Shown here: positions 43,301 to 55,019 of the stretch, one piece after another
Numbering within the stretch: the first letter of the stretch is position 1
How the letters are laid out: the number at the start of each line of letters is the position of its first letter
Origin: Hexactinellida sp. DTS-2022
Lineage: Eukaryota; Porifera; Hexactinellida
Length of the DNA stretch: 64,000 nt
Assembly: GCA_028753945.1 (NCBI GenBank)
Contig: JAPNXP010000015.1
Location: 1,054,001-1,118,000, forward strand
Reading direction: 5' to 3'
Notes under the pieces: generated by a model
The model's database searches: none
Told to the model about the DNA's origin: nothing
Seen by the model: the letters and a program-made list of their open reading frames with translations, nothing else
Program-made: the position numbers and the translations under genes

Positions 43301-46300
43301 TCCTTTGAGAATGATAATAGAATAAATAGATACATTAAAATTGAATTTTCTTTGCGGAAATATATTGAAATATTTTGTGTGACTTTTTATCCGGTGTAGA
43401 CTGGAGAGAGGATAAATATTATTTGAGAACTAGCCATCATCTTTTCGACTTTATGACTGTCTGTTAAATCAACCTTTGTACTTATATAATTTGAATTTGA
43501 TTAATTGATTAATTAATTAATTAATTTCACTGATTAAATGATACCGGTACTTTATTTCTTAACAAAATCTATAATACAATTGTTATCAGAGGCTTGATAA
43601 GTAAAGCCTAATCGAAAGATAGTATAATTAATACAATTATTATTGACATTCGTGCATTCTAGGATAATAGTTAATTTGTTTAGAAATATGTATAGAACAG
43701 AATACTTGCAAAAATCCCTCCTTTCTGATTATTCTTTTCAGATAAAACAAATTGCAATTATCTAATAATCCATTTTGAAATATTTCCGTTAGTAGGAGGT
43801 GGAGTTTGCTTAAAACACAAGTTTTACATTTAATTATCTCATCAGTTCCCCATTCAGTTTGTACCAAGGAATTGTAGTTATTTGTTATCTAATGATAGTT
43901 AATCAGTAGTTTTGAATTATTTATATATTCTAACAGACACATTTAAAGTTTTCTACTGCTAACAATTCTATTTTGGGGAAAATAAATCTTTGAAGAATTA
44001 ACTTATCAGTTCGAAGGATTGTTGCACTAGAATTAATCTTACAAAAAGGAAATTTTATGCGACTTAATATTTGTATTACCTTGTCCGAAACCAAGCAAAA
44101 TTCATCAAACACAAGTCTCAAATACTCTAAGTCTCTAACTAATGACTCAATGGATATTCTTCTAACTCTTTCACCGTAGAACCTCGTTAGTCGAACACGG
44201 TTAATACGAACACTTTCAGTCCCCCTCAAAGCTTTTTCAATACAAATGACACCGGTTAATATTACGAATTCCGGATAAGACGAACACATTTTGGCGGTCC
44301 CTGGTGTTCGCACTAACGAGGTTTTACTGTATATATCTTTTATAATATTTCCTTTTAGCTTCAAATAATGTTGCTGTTGCGAAATTCACATCTGACCATA
44401 TGAGCAGCTTCATTCTCCAGGTACTACACAGCCATTTATATACAACATAGTTTATAATACTATATATGATATATCTCCTCAAAGGCTAACCCAAACAATG
44501 GCGAGAACTATTCTAACGGGATCTCTCCTGCTCACTTCCTCCTATCCCCTTCCTCCACGAATGGGACACAGGTCACGAGTGCGGTACAGGTCCCCACAAA
44601 CGACCGGCCTCACGTACAGGCCAGCGTCCTATGTCCATACCCACTACAGACCATTGGAGTACCTTCTGCCACCATTATGTACTCAAAACCTGATTACAAA
44701 ACAGCTGCTATTCACTACGCTGCCCCACAACCATGGTTAGTTAGCAGTCTATATTAATCTCAATTATTGAGCAATTATAAAACAAATCTTCCATTACAGC
44801 ACAGCTGTGTTACACATAGAGATTATGATTTTGCTATTCTCCTTTAAAATAACACTTAATAAAATTACTTTCATCTTTTCAACTAATAAATCCTGTCTAT
44901 ACTTGTTCTTAATCTTTTTATCCTTATGGCAAATAGTAACTACTTGTTGTGCTGTAGGAGCTATCCTTACGTCCCCAGCTCTTCTCCTGTCGCACCTGGC
45001 TCTTATATCCAACCTGCAACTGTTTCAATTGGTGGTCCATACCAAGTCGTATATGGTTAGTTACTGTTTTATTTACTGTGCCGACTATATTATTAATAGG
45101 TTTGCATGAGTTTTATTCAACATTTAATATAGGTATTCCTCCTAACCACATTTCAACACCTGGCCCCCAACTCTACGCGCCTCAGGTTGTAATACAGCCT
45201 CCTAACGCAAGTGTTGATCTTGTAAGCAATTTTATTACGCTAATTACTTAAGAGTTAATTAACTGCTAATTATTAATATTGTATTATACTAATTCAGTTA
45301 ATTTGTGTATTATATAATTGAACAGTGGTTGTCTACACTTCTTGTAGAGATTGCAATTAGGTTGGAGGAGAATTAGCATACGAATACTTTGTACAAATTG
45401 GTCAATTGCAATAAATATAAAATCTCCTTGTTTCTTAAAGAATGCACTTGTAGAATAAATTGGTTTCTAACGATACTTACCAAACAGATACTTACACCTT
45501 TCCATTGTCTCCATAATTTATACAACAATATACTTTTGTATTCATTATCAACACTAATGGCTCAATATATGAACTTACTTAATGGACTTGATTGACAATA
45601 CAACGTTATAATACACATTGATTGATTGATTGTTCAATTTCCTATAGGTTGGTAATGTAAAGCCTCAGCAGAAAGAGAAGAAAGTTCACATTAAGAAACC
45701 GTTAAATGCGTTTATGTTATTTATGAAGGAGCAGAGGGCGAAAGTTATTCAAGAATGTACACTAAAGGAGAGCGCTGCTATCAACCAGATACTTGGTAAA
45801 ATGGTGAGTATTTTCCCAACTCAATTATTCAAGTTTTATCATCAATTATTATATGACGTAATATATACTCTCAGTCTCTCTCTAATCATTGCATTCACTC
45901 TTATAAAGACCGCCCGAATTATGAACAACAATCGTTATCTAACTTAGTACATAACATTAGTGTAGGAATTGCGGGGTAATTATTTTGTAATCATCACTGT
46001 TGATAGGGGAGGGACATAATTATTCGGCGTCCTATTTCATATCAACTTTGTTTTGAAACTGTGTCACGTTCCATTAATTGCAGTTAATACTAATAATGCG
46101 ATCAGTGAACTGACACACCCATTAATAAATATAGCGAATAACCACGTACTATTATAGTATAAAGTTTCACGTGCAAATACAAACGTCATTTTACTGAGAT
46201 ATTACACCTGCATTGCGTTGAGTTGTCAGTAGTGCAATAATTAACTTATCCACTCTATCAGTACTACCACTTTAATACTGAGATTGATTGAGGGTATAAA

Positions 46301-48227
46301 TTAGCATTTCAAAAGAACCCATTTCCAGCTGCCTATAATTTTGATCATCGTAAGACATTGCAAGCCTTACGCCATCTTACAGAGTACTATATTACACCTC
46401 TTAAGTGGCACAAACCTCTTCCAATTGAATCGCGTAGGAATTGGTTGAGGATTCTCCAACAAACATGTTATTGCAGATGTAGAGAGAACTTGCCCGCTAT
46501 ATCTGCTAATTATGTAAATATTCTTCAATGACTGAAAAAGCTTAGTGTAACACAATACAAAGAATTGGTTAAATTTGAATAAATTAGTTGGCTTCGAACA
46601 TGATAGGGTAGGTAAGGCAAATGATATTTGTGTTAGTACGATTATAAGCTGATTTGTCCAACCGAGGGCTATAGATATTCCATAATGATATCATGCCTTC
46701 CTACAATAGACACAGATATCCTGTGGTTGTTATTCACAATGATCTTTGATCTTCGTCATACAATCTGGCTGTAGGAGGGATTTGCGGATTAAACTGATTA
46801 CCATCATACCATGTATATGATTATCTATGCTTATTATGTTTATTTATAGTGGCACGCATTGGATAAGAACGAACAAGCTAAGTACTACGAGATGGCTAGG
46901 AACGAGCGGGCTCAGCACATGCAGCTCTACCCCAGCTGGTCGGCTCGGGACAACTACGCTTCTAAGGCTAAGCGGAAGCGGAAGAAGAAGGACGGAGAAG
47001 GAATCGGTGAGATTTCATGGCTTAATTAAGGAATTATACCAATTGCAATAGACTCGTTAATAGAAGGCGAATTATCAGTTTAGGAGTACAAGTTTTAATT
47101 CCTCTAGTCTATACAAATGCATGCAAGTGACTCCGGTTAATATGAATTTCAGGATAAATTTCAACGGTCGTATTAACGATAGTATCTTGTATGCGACCAC
47201 AATGGGCAGGCCCCAGGTGGATAACTAGAGAGAGTAATTAATTTATAACTTTGTGCTGAGTCACTTGTAAAATATTTAATTTGTATAGCACATTTACATA
47301 CTGGTCAACTCATTGCGATTATTCATCGCACATGTGTTATAAACTCTATAAATTAGATGAACCGGTTTATAAATCAACACGTCATGCTCACTTGTCAACC
47401 GAAGCTCGACAGGATACTGCACATGACAATGATGCAATTAAATTTTTTAATTAATTGTGTTTTGTGTTGTGTAGAAGGAGAGACGAGAAAATGTCGTGTT
47501 CGCTACAGTGTGGATAACCAAATTCCTATGTGGTGTACGTCTTGTAGGTAAGCAGTTGTTCTTTAACCAACTTCATGAATGGCTCTCGAGCTAGCTCTCC
47601 CGTTTAGATTTCACCTGTACAGCTCGCCTAATAGCATAGTTATTATCAACAAATATCTTGTTCAATTGAATGGAATTACTTATTTATCGTCCAACACCTT
47701 TCTAATGTAATATTCATGCACTGCAAGTTAATTTTTTAGCATCAAAAATTCTACTTTATAATACCGGTTTTTATATTAATATTGTGTTGAAAGATAATTA
47801 AGTAAGCGCAGCCCTTGTTTATACTTCTGTCCATTTAATAGCTAATTCGTTACGATATAACACACATTTTCTTTTAAACAGAAAGAGGAAAAATAGCACC
47901 AAGTACAGCGATTCTAACTCTGTGGAGAATGGCAGCAACACCAGTGAGGGTAGCGAGGATATCTGCAGATGCGAGACACAAGCTAACATAATCACAGAAA
48001 CATTGCACAAGTTATTAGCTAAAAAGGAACAGTTCTTATCTGAGCCGTGTCCGAACAGCCAGGAGGGTTTTACCGCCAGCCAGAGCTCAGAGCGCCACGT
48101 GCTCAACTCGCAGGACTCCTTCTCCACCAGCAGAGACTACGACAGCGACCAGATTCCCTCAGACGAAGAGGGGACCGTCCTCACTTCAACTAGCCACCCT
48201 TCAATCCCCGAACAAGAGTTGGACTAA
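37389..48227 (+). CDS. TCF7L2: TCF/LEF transcription factor with HMG box and C-clamp (ten coding exons)
   Basis: Exons inferred: 37389-37631, 40843-40873, 44359-44420, 44485-44735, 44958-45055, 45133-45221, 45648-45803, 46850-47006, 47475-47547, 47882-48227. All borders are GT-AG, phases agree, and the total is 501 residues plus stop. Exon 1 holds a divergent beta-catenin-binding region ([14 protein letters not shown]). Middle exons are Pro/Ser/Tyr-rich ([17 protein letters not shown]). The HMG box spans the exon 7/8 junction: [34 protein letters not shown], then [20 protein letters not shown] and [14 protein letters not shown], followed by the basic tail [11 protein letters not shown]-clamp follows over exons 8-10: [21 protein letters not shown]. 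Nuclear effector of Wnt/beta-catenin signalling; the C-clamp adds contact with helper sites. The tail has no clear CtBP motif. The 31-nt exon 2 is the weakest part of the model. The symbol stands for the family only. Confidence 0.93.
38792..43460 (-). CDS. Candidate minus-strand gene interleaved with TCF introns 1 and 2 (seven exons, partial)
   Basis: Putative exons in transcription order: 43460-43402, 42962-42884, 41304-41152, 40418-40328, 39978-39932, 39125-39075, 38865-38792 (ends in TAA). All have AG/GT borders and every junction keeps phase, giving about 183 residues. The best exon is 41304-41152: acceptor TTGGCAG, donor GTAAGT, 51 codons open, with NYT and NGT-like sequons nearby and several Cys ([18 protein letters not shown]). 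Others read [45 protein letters not shown] and [19 protein letters not shown]. The start and any upstream exons are not found. I recognise no family; the first segment faintly recalls a TIR/SEFIR strand. The acceptors of exons 1, 2 and 5 are poor, so this remains a hypothesis. Confidence 0.35.
42074..42143. repeat. 70-bp palindrome in TCF intron 2
   Basis: ATCAAAATTATACATGGATT AGTATTCGATTAAC and its complement meet at a central GT, with few mismatches. Probably a fold-back MITE. Confidence 0.7.
44174..44329. mobile_element. TA-type MITE, CCTCGTTAG family, 30 bp upstream of TCF exon 3
   Basis: CCGTAGAACCTCGTTAGTCG and reversed right end CAGTAAAACCTCGTTAGTGC. Words GGTTAATACGAACAC recur. Its right end lies 29 bp before the exon, close to the branch-point/polypyrimidine area. 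Confidence 0.8.
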
Positions 48228-48775
48228 CGAACTCAATTCAATTCAATTCCAGCACAGTTTAGCTACTAACCTGGCCAAACTATCTACGTAGAGAGAATAT
48301 ATAAATATTATCGTTATTTTGTATCTAGCATGCAGTAATCACTACTATTTTTACCTCATTTTTACACCTCATACGTGTAATACTAAGTGTCCTGTTCCGC
48401 TTGAATGTGCTAATTCTCTATAAAATGTATGTATGAGCTAGATATATGAAATTATACTATTTATATCTAATTATTCCTTCCCTCGTTTCTAGAATAGTAG
48501 TGTTATAGCTATTATTGCGTTTGCCTCTCTCACCGGAGGGCGGTAAACACAAGGGCTTGCTTGCTAGATATCGGATAACTCCTTTTAATATAAATGATGC
48601 AAAAATGACCTTGTCGTTGCCTTGAAATTACATTAGAAAAGGTATTGACCGATATAAGTAATTCTAAACACAACATAGCATATACTATTAGAATAGTACG
48701 TATTGTAAAAAGTACAGTAGACTCGTTAATACGAACACCTAGGGGATCGTCGAAATTTGATCGTATTAACCAGAG

Positions 48776-49319
48776 CAAGGGTGGGGTTGGTTAACTGTTA
48801 TGAGGCTACGCTTACGATTCGATTTCTCGCCACGGTTAACCGGTTAACCGCCCATCCTACTTAATACAAATAATTATTACTCAATTGTCAATACATTTTT
48901 GTTTATACATTTTAGTATTATAAAGTAGTATCATGGCCTACTTAATATACGGCCGTGTATGTCACCGAGAATGAAGGCCAGTTTATAAATATCATTCTAG
49001 GATAAACTATGCCTCCTATTGTTATTATTTGGGTTGTATATGGGGTAATCAAGTATTGCGAGTCCAATGGAACCACTTTTGAGAATCTCAGATTTGTAGT
49101 TAAGCAACTTAAGCTGTTTAGTTAGAAACAGTTAGTTACAGAAATATATAATATGGTGATGGGAAATAGGGTTATGATTATCATTTTCTAACAAAATTGA
49201 AATAATTTTGATTATTTATACAATAATTTCGAATAATACTGCTGATTTTCAACAGACCGGCTAACCGCTAACTAATATAATATTAGCGACGGTTAACCGG
49301 TTAACCGAATCCAGCCTTG
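48776..49319. mobile_element. hAT-like MITE, GGTTAACCGGTTAACCG words
   Basis: CAAGGGTGGGGTTGGTTAAC and reversed right end CAAGGCTGGATTCGGTTAAC. No target duplication could be read. The left side abuts a fragment of the CCTCGTTAG family (48714-48772). Confidence 0.6.
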
Positions 49320-49887
49320 AGTCCGGAGTCATTTACAAAGACACGGGCTTAAGCCCACCCAAATTATTGGCCACATTAATTCCACAAAATTCATGAAAAC
49401 ATAATTATGAAATTATAATTTTCTAATATGATAATGCAAAGCTGTGAATATATCATAATAGCATCGGTTCCTATTAATTCAAATTGATCATACTGATTTA
49501 TACTTTCGTCATGACTCATAATTTTTAAGTAATCCCCCACTTCACCCCCCCCCCTCCCCAAATTAAAAATGTTGTCTATGCCCTTGTAATACCGCACCTG
49601 CAAAAATCTTAATTAATTTTTTCCCCAATCCAGTATTGTCTCAAATGACAGAGATATAAATATAACAACATCATTTAATTTTATGAATTTTTGCAGTAAA
49701 TCAAAATATGGGTTAAATTTTTCACTCTTTCATCAAGAGCAATTAATTTAATATCAGACAAATTGAGAAGTGGTGCATAAATTTTAACGATGTCGTTAGA
49801 AACGAAATTTATCAATACGTTCTTACAAATACCCAATTTTCTAGACTTATAGAAATCAATAAATAACATGATTTGGTAATTATACTA

Positions 49888-50064
49888 CAGTCGAAACCTG
49901 GTTTTTACTAACCAATTCTTTGCATGGAAATAAAGCAAGAAAAATCTGATAGTTAGAATAAACCGATTGAAAATAAATCAAAATTGGAATTTCTTACACA
50001 TTTAGAATAAATTAAAAGCCGATTAGTTAGAAAAACCGGTGTTAGAAAAAACCGGTTTCGACTG
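49888..50064. mobile_element. TA-type MITE, AGTTAGAAAAACCGG family
   Basis: CAGTCGAAACCTGGTTTTTA and reversed right end CAGTCGAAACCGGTTTTTTC; TA on both sides. Confidence 0.82.
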
Positions 50065-50424
50065 TATTTACAAGTACAAAATACTGTCCATCTCCAAATT
50101 TGTTATTGAAATTCGCTTGTCAAAACTAGGTTTGTGGTTACAATTACGATTGAATTACCACTATAATAATGTGAACTAAACATTTTGGACCTTTAAAGAA
50201 CATAAATTCACAATTTATGTATTTCAAGGAATATATTTGCTATATGATTAACCATTATATCACGCGTCTGCTATGTGAACCAATTTAGTACGCTTAGAAA
50301 CAAGACGATAAAACATGTTATGTTCGCAATTTATTGTACAGTTTGGGCATCAATCATAATGCGATGATGTAATAGGACAGTTTGTGATGGGACAATTGAA
50401 TTAAAACTAGTTCTAATTCATATT

Positions 50425-50860
50425 TACTGTGCCGACTATACTTTAGTTAGAGTGGGTCAGTATTGAAATCATTGCCTTGGTTTTAGTTATTAGTTATTCC
50501 GTATCCTCTCCACAGAACAGAGTTTGACTAACTAAAAGCTCGAGTTTTCAGGATGGTGTCTCATGGGGCTAATTACTCATTTTGATAAAAGTTTTTGGGC
50601 ACATTTACACACAAGTATTTAATGTCATAACAGGAAAATATATATAGTGCCCATATTCAGTTACGTATATGCATTCGATAGAGAATTTAATTATACACCT
50701 TTTAGCAGTTTACAATTTGGGCTTATATTCCAACATAATTGGGTTATTGATATTCTTTGTTTACTAACACTTCAGTTCAATTGAATGTGTTAAATATCAC
50801 TCTTTTGTTAAATTGTTCAACTAATTATTCGAATGATTAATTAAGAGCTGAAATTGGTAG
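50425..50860. repeat. Diverged GTGCCGA repeat copy
   Basis: TACTGTGCCGACTATACTTT, GTCAGTATTGAAATCATTGC, TATTCCGTATCCTCT and later TTTACTAACACTTCA match the head and body of the 24941-27184 block. Confidence 0.55.
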
Positions 50861-51451
50861 GGTAAGTATCTCATTGGTTACTGCACCTGGGTCACGAAAA
50901 ACTTGTCTTATTGGACTCATGGACCATGGATCGATCTTTTGAAAAGTTAAATCTAAGTTATCTAACAGATGAAAATGGAGTCTGTTAACCGGCATTCTGC
51001 CGGCCCCAACCCGGGTTGTTAATATAATTGCACGAAATTATTCAATTTAAAATCGGCAGTGGTAGATATTTAATGGCTTCTGTTTGGGCGGAGAAGTCAT
51101 AAAGTTCGTGAAACTCCATACCATTGACGGTTTAATAATGCCCCATGAGTAACAAATATGCTTCTGCTGCCTGCTCCCACGACTTTGTACTTGGTTATTT
51201 AATAAATTTCCATAAATTTATGAATATTTATTAAAATAATAAAGTGCAGTGGTCAATTAGTCTGGTACTGAGAGTAGTCATCTTAATAGTGTGCCAAACT
51301 CATGCATTTCTATCCTACAAAGGTGTAACTAAGCAGTTTTTTTAAAGGTCACTATGTATAATATATATATATATATATCACTAATAGAACTGCTGATGGC
51401 ACAAAGATATTAAGTTGATACGGTCATTTATGAGATAATACAATTTGAATA

Positions 51452-51636
51452 CAGTGGATGCCGGATATAAGAACACCGTCGGAAACTGCATTATAGTCTG
51501 CATATAATGTTCTTATAACCGAAATGTTCTTATAACCAGCGTAAATTACATATGAGTATATGGCAACAGTTTCCAATATAATATGTTCTTATATCCGATG
51601 TGTTACAACCGGTGTTCTTATATCCGGCATCTACTG
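51452..51636. mobile_element. TA-type MITE, TATAAGAACA family
   Basis: CAGTGGATGCCGGATATAAG and reversed right end CAGTAGATGCCGGATATAAG, with GTTCTTATA words repeated through the element. Confidence 0.8.
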
Positions 51637-51654
51637 CATTGTAACAAGATTGTA

Positions 51655-51824
51655 CAGTTGAAATCGGGTTTTTTTGCCACGGGTTTTTTTGCCTCCTTGC
51701 TTCTCCTTGTTTCTTCATAACCTCATAGAACTGTATATTGTTAAATACGGGTTTTTTTGCGTATCGGGTTTTTTTGCCTCTTTTTCCATGCATTTAGGGA
51801 GGCAAAAAAACCCAGTTTCGACTG
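51655..51824. mobile_element. TA-type MITE, GGGTTTTTTTGCC family
   Basis: CAGTTGAAATCGGGTTTTTT and reversed right end CAGTCGAAACTGGGTTTTTT; TA on both sides; the GGGTTTTTTTGCC word occurs four to five times. Confidence 0.82.
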
Positions 51825-52590
51825 TAATTACTACAATTTTGTATTCAGATAACACGGGGAATAGCTGTCTCTCGAGCTCTCTCAGCTTATACTACTCCAT
51901 AATAACCCACGTATTGAAATTAATATTACCATATTATCCTTTGATGTTAAAGCTAACTAATACCAGACTTGTGAATTCAGTTGTTTAAGCTACGGGCTAA
52001 TCCATCTGTGAAACTTGCAACATCTTGAAATGGGCAGTCGCAGGCATAGTTCTTGCACCTTATTGGAAAGCCAATTGCAATTTATAAATTTTAGACACTG
52101 GAGCACAGCTACGCAGAATCCTCCACACAGAAATAGGAATTAGATTATATCATGTCTACTAAGTATATCTGCCTTTGAATCGCTCTGTAAACATTTAAAC
52201 GTTTGTAAAAAATTTTGGATAATTCAAAACAATATAGTTTTGATACTTAGGCGATAGCACTCAACTCAGAATTGGAATATCAGCAAAGTAATACACACGC
52301 CAGTAATACGTTAGCATTGATCAATTAATTAAACTCGTTAATTGTACGTATAATTAAATTATTATTGACGTTGTGTCTCAATACAACTACTGATTCCTTG
52401 CAATAAATTAAATATAGTTGAGCAATAGTAACATAGGTGAGACTTCTAAATAACAGACACGTAGCACACTATCGCCTAGATGTTGTAGCTATCGGAATAA
52501 TGTAAGCAATTTTCATTATACTGTTAAGCGAGGACTGTTGTCTGTATAATAGCACGTTTGATAAGAACCAGTGGTCGTAGAAAGTTGAAA

Positions 52591-52770
52591 CCGGTGTAAG
52601 CGCGCTTTGGGGACCCCAGCGTTTTAGGCCCCCCCATCCCTAAAGCCCTAGCGTTTTAGGGATCCCATCCCCATATCGCTAGTGTTTTAAAGCCCTGGGG
52701 GCCCAAAACGCTAGCGATTTAGGGACGGGCCCCCTAAAACGCTGGGGTCCCCATAACGAACTTAGACCTG
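52591..52770. mobile_element. GC-rich MITE, copy 2
   Basis: CCGGTGTAAGCGCGCTTTGG on the left, matching 6347-6523 throughout; the right end (CTTAGACCTG) has decayed. Confidence 0.75.
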
Positions 52771-53139
52771 TACCAAATGACGCGCAATGATCGATAACCT
52801 GGAACGTAAAATTATCAGATCTAAAAATTCAACACCTGTTAAAAGTTATGACGTTATTTCCATCTTCCAATCAAAGACTCTGGTCTTAACGTGACATTTT
52901 GTCCAACAACAATCAAAAGCTTTGGGGACCTCCACCTATTAATTAAATAGTACTCTCTTTTTTTGTCTAAATAGTGATGGAAAAATGAAGTATTAATGTT
53001 TGTTTATCACCGTCTTCCCGATGATGATTCTCAATGTATTAAAAAACGAACTTCTTTATGTGCCCTTCACAAGTTATGAATATTTATACATACATGTATA
53101 TATATATATGCAAAACTGTTATGAAACCGATTGGCAAAT

Positions 53140-53170
53140 AAGCGGAGCTAGCGACGGGCATGCCGACTAG
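53140..53170 (+). mobile_element. Helitron-like 3' end
   Basis: GCTAGCGACGGGCATGCCGA followed by CTAG and T; similar to the end of the element at 29964-30624 (GCGACGGGCAATTGACTAG). No 5' end assigned. Confidence 0.42.
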
Positions 53171-53326
53171 TAATAATTATATTAAACTGGCTTGTTGCTT
53201 GTTTTCCTAAATACTATTTTAATATTCTTGTATACATTATATATTTATATTTTGTATATACTTCGTCTGACTCATCTCGTTAGTGATTTTAGCAACATTT
53301 TGGGCCATTATTTAGATAGTCAAATG

Positions 53327-53458
53327 CAGGGGGTTTTTTAAGGTCGATCTTGGTGTAAAATTAGCACAAAATTTTTTTGTAGTTACACCACGATTCAGGT
53401 CGGCCGCGGCCTCTGCAGTGTTGAGTTACACCAAGGTCTCAACCTTAAAAAAACCCTG
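53327..53458. mobile_element. hAT MITE, 132 bp
   Basis: CAGGGGGTTTTTTAAGGTCG and reversed right end CAGGGTTTTTTTAAGGTTGA. Flanks GTCAAATG and CTCAAATG are an 8-bp duplication with one change. Confidence 0.82.
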
Positions 53459-53554
53459 CTCAAATGTATTATCACATTCAATAGATTTGGAATCAGACAT
53501 AAAGAGAAATAACAGTAGACAGTTACTCATTGAATTGAAGTGATAAAGTATATA

Positions 53555-53625
53555 CAGTCAACTCCGCTTAATTGGGTCATTTTGGTCAGAGGGTAATTTG
53601 ACCCGATTAAGCGAAAACCCCAATT
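53555..53625. mobile_element. Fragment of a CTTAATTGGGTCA-family MITE
   Basis: CAGTCAACTCCGCTTAATTG after TA, then the complementary words; the right end is missing. Confidence 0.6.
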
Positions 53626-53841
53626 AATTAACAGGAAGCTCTATTATGCGGAATCTACTCTATGTAGTTAGCTATTCTAGGACCACTAGTTTAGCATCTT
53701 TCTACCATGGATAATAATTATGATACAGCACTAAATGTTCTAATTAAAACAGCGAAAAATATCTATACTATTCTATCTATTTATATTTCTGCCTCTAATT
53801 AGACGAACTGTTTGTTTTTAGCATTCTACCACATTGTTAGA

Positions 53842-54144
53842 ATGCCATGGTTAGAGAAAATATTTGTCTACTTGAAGAAGTCTCATTTCTTCCGAGTTGG
53901 AGTGCCCATGATCTCCTTGTGTATATTTGGCACCTACACACTCAAGTTCTTTCAAGAAGTTAGGTACGAAGCGAAAGAGTCGAGACAGAGAATTCTAACT
54001 GGGAAAGAGATGGAAGCACTAACAAAGCCGAACAAGAAGCAACTCAGCTTGGAATGCGAGTATGAACGCATTATGCAGAAAATAGATCTGTCTACTTACA
54101 AGAATAAACGAGTGCCCAGACCATGGGAAGAAAATGAGGAATAA
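53842..54144 (+). CDS. COX16: Cytochrome c oxidase assembly protein COX16
   Basis: 100 residues from ATG 53842: a short N-terminus, a TM segment (about 18-38, FFRVGVPMISLCIFGTYTLK), then EVRYEAKES, the conserved LSLECEYERIMQKID and the end YKNKRVPRPWEE, which match COX16 (human: GVPMLLLIVGGSFGL, IRYDAVKS, SLESEYEKI, WKNIRGPRPWE). It is an inner-mitochondrial-membrane factor for COX2 maturation in complex IV assembly. A strong acceptor GTTTGTTTTTAG ends 21 bases before the ATG, so a 5' non-coding exon (or trans-splicing) is likely. Convergent with MROH1, 1.7 kb of nested transposons between them. Confidence 0.9.
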   Translation: MPWLEKIFVYLKKSHFFRVGVPMISLCIFGTYTLKFFQEVRYEAKESRQRILTGKEMEALTKPNKKQLSLECEYERIMQKIDLSTYKNKRVPRPWEENEE

Positions 54145-54214
54145 TTTTAATAGTTACATTTTTAATTTGTGTTGGAGTAAGACATTAAAAATATAATTAT
54201 ATATTTGCGGTCTA

Positions 54215-54330
54215 CATTAGAACCTCGTTAGTTTAAACACGGTTAATACAAATGATATTGGTTAATAAGAATTCCGGATAAGGCGAATGCATTTTGGTTC
54301 TCTGGTGTTCTTACTAACGAGGTTTTACTG
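54215..54330. mobile_element. TA-type MITE, CCTCGTTAG family, 116 bp
   Basis: CATTAGAACCTCGTTAGTTT and reversed right end CAGTAAAACCTCGTTAGTAA. Confidence 0.78.
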
Positions 54331-54460
54331 TATATAAGATACAATCAATTCCGCTTAATCGGGTCACATTGGTCCAAGGGTTGATTGAACCGATTAAGCG
54401 AAAAACCCAATTAACCGAAATTATACACTTTTGAGGGTATATTTATTTATTATACGTATA

Positions 54461-54928
54461 CAGTGAACTCTCTTATAAGGAAGTGCTTGGGACCTATGAA
54501 TTCCTTCGTTATATCCGGATATTCGTTATAAGCGGATAATAAATAATTAATGCATTTAGTCAGCAGGGTTGTTTGATTTAAATCATGATTTAAATAAAAA
54601 AAGTCGGACTTTTTTGATTTACATCAGACTTTTATGATTTTAATCAGATTTTTTATGTCTATTGTTTTTTGCGAAAAGAAAAGAAATACATTGATAATGA
54701 GTCAAATTACATTGATAATGACTCATTATCAATGTAATTAATCTATTAGCCAAATAATATACGCCAGTGTGATATAGATTGCAAAAAAACAATTTAAATA
54801 AAAAAAGTCTGATTTAAATAAAAAAAGTCGGACTTTTTTGATTTTTATCAACCCTGAAATTTTAGTGCTCTGGGGGTAAATCTCCATTTCGTTAAAAGCG
54901 GGTATTTCGTTGTAACGGGAGTTCACTG
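54461..54928. mobile_element. TA-type MITE, GTTATAACGAA family, interrupted by an hAT MITE
   Basis: CAGTGAACTCTCTTATAAGG and reversed right end CAGTGAACTCCCGTTACAAC; TA on both sides. The uninterrupted relative is 34235-34404. Confidence 0.8.
54565..54856. mobile_element. hAT-like MITE, innermost
   Basis: CAGGGTTGTTTGATTTAAAT and reversed right end CAGGGTTGATAAAAATC; repeated AAAAAAGTCGGACTTTTTTGA words. Flanks ATTTAGT and ATTTTAGT are an imperfect duplication of the target CACTTAGTGC seen at 34235-34404. Confidence 0.72.
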
Positions 54929-55019
54929 TACGTATACTACTAGAATTTGAATAGATACATGAAGGGGTGCACACTAACATTAATATTAAACCTGTGCCCC
55001 ATCTGAGGCGGGGCAGGAT

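Larger units (their letters stand above)
37632..44358. other. TCF introns 1 and 2
   Basis: About 6.7 kb split only by the 31-nt exon. Contents: the candidate antisense exons, a 70-bp palindrome (42074-42143), a 20-bp palindrome near 41617, and a MITE at 44174-44329 just upstream of exon 3. Transposon density is clearly lower than in the intergenic regions. Confidence 0.55.
48228..53841. other. Gene-free repeat region, 5.6 kb
   Basis: No supported gene. It includes MITEs at 48776-49319, 49888-50064, 51452-51636, 51655-51824, 52591-52770, 53327-53458 and 53555-53625, a diverged GTGCCGA copy (50425-50860) and a Helitron-like 3' end near 53170. Confidence 0.6.

Noticed and set aside
43640-43867. 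75-codon minus-strand frame; another frame of it reads WYKLNGEL like an immunoglobulin strand
   Set aside because: No splice donor fits either reading, so I did not add it to the candidate antisense gene.
43930-44364. 144-codon minus-strand frame before TCF exon 3
   Set aside because: Most of it translates the CCTCGTTAG MITE at 44174-44329; no protein-like composition outside it.
48530-48778. 82-codon minus-strand frame
   Set aside because: Its start lies in a CCTCGTTAG-family fragment and the rest is generic hydrophobic AT-rich translation.
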